A stretch of DNA of 27,887 nucleotides from an uncultured Collinsella sp. (GTDB lineage: Bacteria > Actinomycetota > Coriobacteriia > Coriobacteriales > Coriobacteriaceae): NCBI GenBank assembly GCA_900540095.1, contig UQEO01000018.1, positions 1-27,887 on the forward strand, read 5' to 3'. The notes under the pieces were generated by a model. The model ran no database searches and was not told the origin of the DNA. It saw only the letters and a program-made list of their open reading frames with translations. A program made the translations under genes and the position numbers. Shown piece by piece: positions 23,601-27,887 of the stretch. Positions within the stretch are counted from its first letter, which is position 1; the number at the start of each line of letters is the position of its first letter.

Positions 23601-24494
23601 GCTACTCCGCTGGTGAGTGTTCAGGGCGGCAAGACCTATGTGTACTTCACCGTTAACAGCGCGGATAGCAAGGATTACGTCAACTACTCTGCTGGTGGTG
23701 GCGTATATCGCTATACGCTCGGCGATGCAGAGGCGACGCAGATTTATGATGCGGCTGGCCATTACCAGCACTGCGACTCTCCGGTCATTGCCGATGCATC
23801 TGGCAACCTGTACTACATCAATGACTCGGGCACTCTGTTCAAGCTGGGGGCCGTTGAGTCTTGGACGGTTGCCTTTAATTCCAACGGCGGGTCTGCTTGC
23901 GACACTAAGTTTGTTGCTACGTCCGATGGCAAGCTGGTCAAGCCGGCCGATCCGACGCGCGATGGCTACGCTTTCGGCGGTTGGTTCACCGATGAGGCTT
24001 GCACGCAGGCGTATGACTTCGGTACGCCGGTGACGGCCGACCTTACGTTGTATGCCAAGTGGACCAAGAATGCCGTTAACCCTGGCGGCAATGGCGGTGC
24101 TGGTTCCAACGGCGGTAGCGGTCCTGGTACCGGTTCCGGCACTGGCGCTGGCACGGGTTCTGGTTCCGGCTCGAAGGGCGGCGCTATTGCCCCGGGCAAG
24201 AAGCCGGTGACCAAGACAACAGTGTCAATCAAGACGGAGACCAAGGACGACAAGAAGTCCGACAAGAAGGACGAGAAGAAGTCTGACAAGAAGTCTGACA
24301 AGAAGGACAGCAAGTCCGACAAGAAGTCCGATTCCAAGTCCGATACGGGCGCTGCTTCCACGACCACTGCTAAGAAGTCCTCTAGTGCTTCCGAGCAGGA
24401 GACTGGCACCAATCCGCTCGCCATCGTCGGCGTTGCCGCCGGCGTCATCGGTCTCGCCATCGTCGGCGTGTTCGTGTTCACCAAACGTCGGTAG
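20661..24494 (+). CDS. Multi-DUF4430, beta-propeller surface protein under B12 riboswitch
   Basis: The 1277-aa exported protein starts at ATG 20661, with SD AAGGGGG 6 nt upstream; ATG 20742 is an alternative. An unusually long charged n-region precedes the signal core (55-74, AQLWA cleavage). After an Ala/Ser-rich stretch come four DUF4430-type modules at about 172-290, 294-408, 410-522 and 526-645, each with VxVIGxDxxG, a WxxxxNG(K/E) core (YWQLFINGK, YWRFYVNGK, YWHLYINGE) and a closing aromatic strand. Residues about 684-1064 form a PQQ-like beta-propeller (YIATENELIKIDSSTGK). An InlB/Flg_new repeat follows (WTVAFNSNGG ... GYAFGGWFTDEACTQAYDF; about 1068-1135), then a Gly/Ser linker, a Lys/Ser/Asp repeat (1182-1230), a membrane helix (about 1253-1273) and KRR. 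DUF4430 is related to the transcobalamin C-terminal domain. I infer surface capture of corrinoids. Confidence 0.88.
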   Translation: MGELERNMRDDVGQPLGNAPSTDNGGQMDMFEDERERASLHRRGAIARGVAKRGLVAFLAFAMAFGTTPAQLWAEGAEGIAEAVAQATTPGEDAALAGGAAGQSGAEVPDSGSAPAASAATTKAATGDEGSATGESPAASKQSSAASAGQAGSAAAAAVQTENPTETGDAAKKQVEVSFSIIGTDADGKAQTWVAPTQLKLDEGATAADAFVKLQQKTGFKADYDPNTAYGFYLKSITSPNDGRTLAYDPTTYAFWQLFVDGASSSVGASSVKLAQGQKIEFAYTAGNTTPVVKDQVAANVTVIGRDAHGKTQTWVDNAQYVVTSGSNALDLTKVALEANGIDAVAAGSFILSLKYNGVELGTPLDYSTYWQLFINGKSSDYTADNVTIHAGDTVTWFYGGWGDQLPSDSVHASVQVLGKDKDGKQQVWASTGQTSLKAGSTAKDLLEQTGLTLDAGESSWGWFLNGITSPFDGKSYGWDAATNSYWRFYVNGKFADVGAGAYELQEGDAVTFMYGADADALPGQVLGSVDVIGPDVNGNNTRWGSASNVSLPEGSTAQNLIETVLKAKGVTYNGSQSGEYWFLNSINSPFDHKPYAWDAATNKYWHLYINGEPSLLCANQITLKSGDKVTLAYTTDDSAMPDPDKIVVDPSATTPDWDAEWAGYGNSGNGSTVTDAKTPAQAAGLKWAFDWKAESGQQYANCSEPVIANGFVYIATENELIKIDSSTGKKVASAPLASKVSYTSRPIYTNGLIIVPLNGGAVQAITADKLICKWLTPGLTDLTQSSCTVVSDGEYVYVGSVDISYDENYNATYGNGSLKRIKIATGEVSWQNIDPAEGYYWTGAALTDKYAIVPTSAGTLKCIDKTTGDVVSTMKLGALANADCVADPSNGSTFYQMTHDGKLHVISLSAKGVLSEQKTVDLGLTNNMSAPAVAGENLIVGGQTATGSALALYNLKTGKTTMVTAADGKELPAGFNGIAATPLVSVQGGKTYVYFTVNSADSKDYVNYSAGGGVYRYTLGDAEATQIYDAAGHYQHCDSPVIADASGNLYYINDSGTLFKLGAVESWTVAFNSNGGSACDTKFVATSDGKLVKPADPTRDGYAFGGWFTDEACTQAYDFGTPVTADLTLYAKWTKNAVNPGGNGGAGSNGGSGPGTGSGTGAGTGSGSGSKGGAIAPGKKPVTKTTVSIKTETKDDKKSDKKDEKKSDKKSDKKDSKSDKKSDSKSDTGAASTTTAKKSSSASEQETGTNPLAIVGVAAGVIGLAIVGVFVFTKRR
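24240..24352 (+). repeat. Short tandem repeats encoding Lys-Ser-Asp-rich wall-spanning linker
   Basis: Units built on AAGTCCGACAAGAAG-like 9-15-mers repeat imperfectly and in frame, giving DKKSDKK-type residues. The similar but independent stretch in the downstream gene (about 24780-24960) uses the same residues. Likely a flexible spacer through the cell wall; repeat number may vary. Confidence 0.6.
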
Positions 24495-24503
24495 GTGAGG
24501 GCT

Positions 24504-25406
24504 GTGTCCAATAAATCCAAGGACGCTGACCCCAAGCAACCAGATTCCTCGTTCATTCAGTTCGACGATTCAAAGCAACAGGGCGCCGCTTCGACGGCGT
24601 CCGCCCCTCGACGGAAGGCGCTTACTGGCGTCCTGACCGCCGCGTGCGTTGCGCTGATTGTCATATCGCTGGGCTTCGTCCATCCTTCCGAGAGCGGCGC
24701 CTGGTCCATTGACTGGATCGTTCAGACTGTGACGGGGGAGAGCGTCGTCACCAAGGACACCAAGGCGTCTGGCTCGTCCGCCGCTTCGGGCGAGGCCAGT
24801 TCCAAGGATTCCAAGTCATCGAATGATGCAAAAGACGAGCCCAAGGGTTCGAACGACGCCAAGGACGATTCCGAGTCTTCAAACAAGGAATCGGACAAAA
24901 ACTCGGATAGCAAGAAGTCCGAGGACCAGGACGGCAAGAAGTCTGGCGATAAATCTGCTGCCCAAAATACGGGAGCCGGTGATACTTCCAATGTGTCTGG
25001 CGGTGCTTCTTCGGGCGGTGGCCAGTCGTCTAATGGAGCCTCATCCTCTAATGGTGGAAACGCCTCCTCGGGCGGCCAGAGCGGCTCACAGGAGTCCAAC
25101 TACGTTACGGTGACGGTTTCGGTCACATCGAGCGCTGTGGGCAATCCTGTGTCCTCTGGTGGCACCTTTACCTTTAACGAAGGCGCTACCGTCTACGATG
25201 CCCTGTGCGCGCTGGGCCTTTCTGTCAACGCACATGGCTCGTCGTACGGCACGTATGTCTCCGCGATTGGTGGTTTGGCCGAGAAACAGCACGGCGGCAC
25301 GAGCGGCTGGATGTACTCCGTCAACGGCACAACGCCCATGACGGCCTGCAGCAACTACGTTCTCTCAAACGGTGACAACGTAGTCTGGTATTACGTTACA
25401 GGCTAG
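24504..25406 (+). CDS. Membrane-anchored single-DUF4430 protein
   Basis: The 300-aa protein is translated from GTG 24504 (GTG 24495 also possible), only 9 bp past the preceding stop, so it is in the riboswitch operon. A short cytoplasmic N-terminus ending in RRK is followed by one membrane helix at about 39-58, giving an N-in topology. Residues about 80-200 are a Ser/Lys/Asp/Gly-rich spacer with low complexity. The C-terminal domain (about 200-300; VTVTVSVTSSAVG, FTFNEGATVYDALCALGLSV, GWMYSVNGTTPM, LSNGDNVVWYYVTG) is a DUF4430 module of the transcobalamin-like class. No sorting motif is seen. I infer it works with the large protein on the same ligand. A terminator follows at 25429. Confidence 0.85.
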   Translation: MSNKSKDADPKQPDSSFIQFDDSKQQGAASTASAPRRKALTGVLTAACVALIVISLGFVHPSESGAWSIDWIVQTVTGESVVTKDTKASGSSAASGEASSKDSKSSNDAKDEPKGSNDAKDDSESSNKESDKNSDSKKSEDQDGKKSGDKSAAQNTGAGDTSNVSGGASSGGGQSSNGASSSNGGNASSGGQSGSQESNYVTVTVSVTSSAVGNPVSSGGTFTFNEGATVYDALCALGLSVNAHGSSYGTYVSAIGGLAEKQHGGTSGWMYSVNGTTPMTACSNYVLSNGDNVVWYYVTG

Positions 25407-25428
25407 AGGCCTCGACATAGCGCGCCAG

Positions 25429-25466
25429 ACGGGCGGTTCGGACAAACATCCGGGCTGCCCGTTTTT
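25429..25466 (+). terminator. Terminator of the riboswitch operon
   Basis: ACGGGCGGTTCGG (25429-25441) pairs with CCGGGCTGCCCGT (25450-25462), with G-U pairs and one mismatch, around an 8-nt loop, followed by TTTT. It lies 22 bp after the stop of the second DUF4430 gene. Confidence 0.8.
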
Positions 25467-25504
25467 CATGCGTAGAGGACTGGGTCGCCGGGTCTCTCGG
25501 CAAA

Positions 25505-25539
25505 CAAAAAACCGGTTGGAACGGGAATTCCAACCGGTT
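25505..25539 (-). terminator. Terminator of the first GtrA gene
   Basis: AACCGGTTGGAA (25510-25521) and TTCCAACCGGTT (25528-25539) form a perfect 12-bp stem. Read on the minus strand it runs into TTTTTG, 27 bp after the stop at 25566. Confidence 0.85.
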
Positions 25540-25565
25540 ATACATTCAAGCAAATAGTGAATCGA

Positions 25566-25973
25566 CTACGACCGTGCACCCTCGAGGAAGAAGCGGCGGC
25601 TGAAGTAGTTGTACCAGGTGACGAGGAACGTTGCGATGGCCTTCATGGCCTGGTAGCCGATGCTCAAAAACGTGACGCCCACAAACATGTACAGGTCGTT
25701 GAGACCCAGACCAATCACCGACAGGATGGTGAAGATCGTGAACTCGCGCTTGCGGCTCATGCCCTCGCGATGGTCGAACACGTACTTCATGCTGAGCCAG
25801 TAGTTAACCACGACGGACGTGGTAAACGAGACCGTGGTGCTCATCAAAAAGTCGAGGTGGAACAGCTCGACGAGCGCAATAAGCATGCCCCAGTCGATGC
25901 CAAAGGAGATAAGACCCACGACGGCGAACTTGAGGAACTGCTTGGTATGAGGTTGTGCCAGCGCCTTGCGCAC
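25566..25973 (-). CDS. GtrA family membrane protein (copy 1)
   Basis: GtrA-like proteins are small four-helix membrane proteins thought to flip or position lipid-linked sugars, mainly undecaprenyl-phosphate-glucose, for cell-surface glycosylation. The 135-aa product has FAVVGLISFGIDW (TM1), LDFLMSTTVSFTTSVVVNYWLSMKY (TM2), the charged loop FDHREGMSRKREF, ILSVIGLGLNDLYMFVG (TM3) and a last helix before FSRRFFLEGARS. GTG 25973 is the first start after an in-frame stop upstream; GGATG lies 7 nt before it. It is a close paralogue of the gene at 26192-26587, and no glycosyltransferase accompanies them in the window. Confidence 0.9.
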   Translation of the reverse strand: MRKALAQPHTKQFLKFAVVGLISFGIDWGMLIALVELFHLDFLMSTTVSFTTSVVVNYWLSMKYVFDHREGMSRKREFTIFTILSVIGLGLNDLYMFVGVTFLSIGYQAMKAIATFLVTWYNYFSRRFFLEGARS

Positions 25974-26191
25974 GTAATCACATCCAATGCGTTGATGAAT
26001 CGAGCAGAGGATACTTTAGAGCTTTTGCAAGGGAAACGTAAGGTCTTTGCCAAGAACTATACGAACTCGCCAAATTTTCAAGAGGTAATCCGCAAACGTT
26101 GAAAATTTGCCCGTAAACGAACGATGCCCGCGGGCGATACTGTGCTGAGCGCGCATTGTCCGTGGGCATCGTAAGGCTGTAAGGTTGCGAG
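25974..26191. other. Intergenic region between the two GtrA genes
   Basis: The 218-bp gap contains a hairpin (26122-26171) and a more AT-rich stretch (26000-26110). A 35-codon plus-strand frame (25995-26102), with charged protein-like residues, has no SD. Nothing else is definable. Confidence 0.4.
26122..26171 (-). terminator. Candidate terminator of the second GtrA gene
   Basis: CGATGCCCGCGG (26122-26133) pairs with CCGTGGGCATCG (26160-26171), one G-U pair, with a 26-nt loop. On the minus strand it ends into TTCGTTT, 20 bp after the stop at 26192. The long loop lowers confidence. Confidence 0.6.
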
Positions 26192-26587
26192 TTACTTGGT
26201 CTCGTCGCCCTCCAGGAAGATCTTTCGGGTCACAAAGTTGTAGACCATGACAAGCGCGGTGGCGCAGATCTTGGCGATATTGGCCTCGAGCCCCAGACCG
26301 GCGTTGAGTGTCAGCACGATACCGTCGTTGAGTGCCAGGCCGATCACGGACAGCACGACAAAGATAATGAACTCGCGGCGGCGGCTCATGCCTTCCTTGT
26401 GCGCAAACACGTACTTCATGCTGGCGACGTAATTAAAGATGAGCGAGACGATAAAGCCGCTGGTGTTGGCGATTAGGATGTTGAGGCCCAGACCGTAGTG
26501 GAGCAGATTCATAATGCCAAAGTCGATAACCGTGGCAATGACACCGACGACGCCAAATTTCATGATCTGCGCAAGGAGCTTTTGCAT
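26192..26587 (-). CDS. GtrA family membrane protein (copy 2)
   Basis: The 131-aa four-helix GtrA-like protein starts at ATG 26587, preceded by SD AGGCAGG; an upstream in-frame TTG at 26650 would add 21 non-family residues. Visible parts: MKFGVVGVIATVIDFGIMN (TM1), ILIANTSGFIVSLIFNYVASMKY (TM2), the loop VFAHKEGMSRRREF, VVLSVIGLALNDGIVLTLN (TM3), and a final helix to FVTRKIFLEGDE. It shares the motif SMKYVFxHxEGMSRxREF with copy 1, so they are tandem paralogues. It follows the fbp gene on the same strand (79 bp), possibly co-transcribed with it. Presumed role: transfer of a lipid-linked sugar for surface polymers. Confidence 0.88.
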   Translation of the reverse strand: MQKLLAQIMKFGVVGVIATVIDFGIMNLLHYGLGLNILIANTSGFIVSLIFNYVASMKYVFAHKEGMSRRREFIIFVVLSVIGLALNDGIVLTLNAGLGLEANIAKICATALVMVYNFVTRKIFLEGDETK

Positions 26588-26665
26588 GGTACCTGCCTTA
26601 AGCTGGCGCCGAAGCGCCGCGGGGATGACAAACTCAGCAAGTTTAGCCAATCCCCGCGGGTGGTG

Positions 26666-27887
26666 CTAGGCGCGCTCCTCGATAGCACCGTTTCTATATG
26701 CATCGAGCAGCTGACGCAGGTCCTGGATTTGGCTGCGGATCTTGGCGCCAGTATCGGTGTCGCTCACCATGCGGCGACGGTCTGCTTGGTCAAAACGGTT
26801 GGTCTCGCTTTCGATGTCCACGTTGCGCGTGAGTGCCTCGGCAACCGTCGTAAAGGCCTGGTGTGACTTGAGGCGGCAGCCGCGCGAGCTCGAGATGAGC
26901 GTATAGCCGGCGATACCCGTCTTGGGATGGTAAGCGCGGCAGAAGCCGCCATCGATGACCAGCAGCTTGCCCTCGGCACGGATGGGCTGCTCGCCCTTGG
27001 TGGTTTTAACGGGCGTGTGGCCGTTGACGATGTGGCCGGTCGGCGAGCATGCCATGGGCGCGACGCCAAACTCGCGCATGATGTCATCGCAGACCGAGGG
27101 CGACTTGGTAAGCGTGAAGTACGGATCCATCGGCTCGACCCAGGTGCTCTTATCGGCGATATAGGCGCGCTCAAAGGTACGCACTAGGCGTCCACTGGCG
27201 GGCGAGTTAAAGCCAATCCACAGGTACCACATCCAGTCGAGGGCGTCGCGGTCGCCCACGCGCCAGGCGCGGCGGGCGATGTGGTCGCAAAAATCGAGAT
27301 AATCGCGGCCAGCGTGCCAGGTGCCCAAGCAGTTCATGCTGCTAAAGGTGCCGTCTTCGTTGAGCGGCACGCAGCCATGGAACAGCAGGTTGCCGTTGGT
27401 GACCTTGTACATCGAGCCGTGGGAATAGAGGAAATCGATATGGCGATGCAGGTGATCGGCGGTGACAAACTCGGACACGAGCTTGTCGATGATGTGCTGC
27501 TCCTGGGGCGTGAGCGTATAGGGGTCCGCCGGGTCGACGGTGGGGAAGTCGTTGGTCGTGAGCGGCCATACGCTGGCGTCGGCGAGCGTGACCGTGCCGG
27601 TGTCGTGATCGATCTTGTCGAGTAACAGGCGGTCGGTCATATCGAACTCGGGGTGGCGCTGGATAATCTGGCCCTCGAGCTTAAAGAGCAGCACGTTGAT
27701 GGCCTTGATCAGCGGGGTGATGGACTCACCGGCGGTGTAGGTGGCATCGGCAAAGGCGACAAGCTCACGCAGCGAGATGCCGTAGTCGTTCTCCAGGATC
27801 TCGTAATTGTCGTAGCGCAGGTTGTTGCGCAGCACCGTGGCGATGCAGGCGGGCTCACCGGCCGCAGCGCCCATCCATATCATCGAC
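26666..27887 (-). CDS. fbp: Class III fructose-1,6-bisphosphatase, 5' end outside the window
   Basis: This gluconeogenic enzyme hydrolyses fructose 1,6-bisphosphate to fructose 6-phosphate. Class III is the Mn-dependent type found in Firmicutes and some Actinobacteria, about 640-660 aa long. About 406 C-terminal residues are visible; the frame is open at the window's right edge, so the first third is missing and the ATG near 27883 is internal. Diagnostic stretches are the metallophosphatase motif VNGHTPVKT, VIDGGFCRAYH, LYSHGSMYKV, NLLFHGCVPLN and DALDWMWYLWIGFNSP. The C-terminal extension is helical. It ends 79 bp before the GtrA copy 2 start. Confidence 0.94.
   Translation of the reverse strand, partial: SMIWMGAAAGEPACIATVLRNNLRYDNYEILENDYGISLRELVAFADATYTAGESITPLIKAINVLLFKLEGQIIQRHPEFDMTDRLLLDKIDHDTGTVTLADASVWPLTTNDFPTVDPADPYTLTPQEQHIIDKLVSEFVTADHLHRHIDFLYSHGSMYKVTNGNLLFHGCVPLNEDGTFSSMNCLGTWHAGRDYLDFCDHIARRAWRVGDRDALDWMWYLWIGFNSPASGRLVRTFERAYIADKSTWVEPMDPYFTLTKSPSVCDDIMREFGVAPMACSPTGHIVNGHTPVKTTKGEQPIRAEGKLLVIDGGFCRAYHPKTGIAGYTLISSSRGCRLKSHQAFTTVAEALTRNVDIESETNRFDQADRRRMVSDTDTGAKIRSQIQDLRQLLDAYRNGAIEERA

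Noticed and set aside
24405..24494. C-terminal QETGT before the last helix of the large protein as a sortase signal
   Set aside because: It lacks the Leu-Pro start and is only a weak LPxTG-like match; a simple membrane anchor explains the helix and KRR end.
1..27887. CRISPR arrays, IS elements, tRNA or rRNA genes
   Set aside because: No regularly spaced repeats, transposase frames, terminal inverted repeats or cloverleaf sequences were seen on either strand.

Overview
The window looks like a chromosomal segment of a Coriobacteriia actinobacterium, most likely Collinsella or a close relative. This rests on the GC-rich sequence, frequent GTG/TTG starts with strong Shine-Dalgarno (SD) sites, and the gene mix: ruvCAB, formate-THF ligase with a FchA/FolD pair, a C69 dipeptidase, class III fructose-bisphosphatase, and sortase/Tat-type surface proteins with 'transcobalamin-like' DUF4430 domains. 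The genus is an inference; no rRNA or marker comparison was possible.

Layout. 1-3307: a 5'-truncated unknown gene, then the overlapping Holliday-junction operon ruvC-ruvA-ruvB. 3452-5119: fhs, closed by a clear terminator. 5296-6285: a membrane protein with a divergent PASTA-like domain and a C-terminal heptad repeat. 6304-7485 (-): a CDF metal exporter, divergent from a double zinc-ribbon protein (7704-9041). 9042-9466: non-coding DNA ending in a strong hairpin. 9467-10516 (-): an orphan DUF1016/PDDEXK nuclease. 10685-10954: a small PH-like protein. 11047-13512 (-): a large Tat-exported, wall-anchored PI-PLC-like phosphodiesterase. 13818-14411 (-): a lipoprotein. 14872-16386: fchA and a frameshifted folD. 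16499-18022: C69 dipeptidase. 18122-20310: a phasin-like gene coupled to a UbiB/ABC1 kinase. 20426-25466: a cobalamin riboswitch followed by two DUF4430 surface-protein genes and a terminator. 25566-26587 (-): two GtrA-family membrane proteins. 26666-27887 (-): fbp, cut by the window edge.

How the genes work together. fhs, fchA and folD all belong to tetrahydrofolate one-carbon interconversion. FolD here lacks the Lys and Gln used for cyclohydrolase chemistry, so FchA would supply that step. In this sequence folD is also broken by a 25-bp insertion flanked by 12-bp direct repeats. The most interesting locus is the B12-riboswitch unit. It encodes a 1277-residue surface protein with four transcobalamin-like DUF4430 modules, a beta-propeller and a membrane anchor, plus a second single-DUF4430 membrane-anchored protein. 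Riboswitch control and fold similarity suggest an extracellular corrinoid-capture system of a Gram-positive gut bacterium. That function is inferred, not demonstrated.
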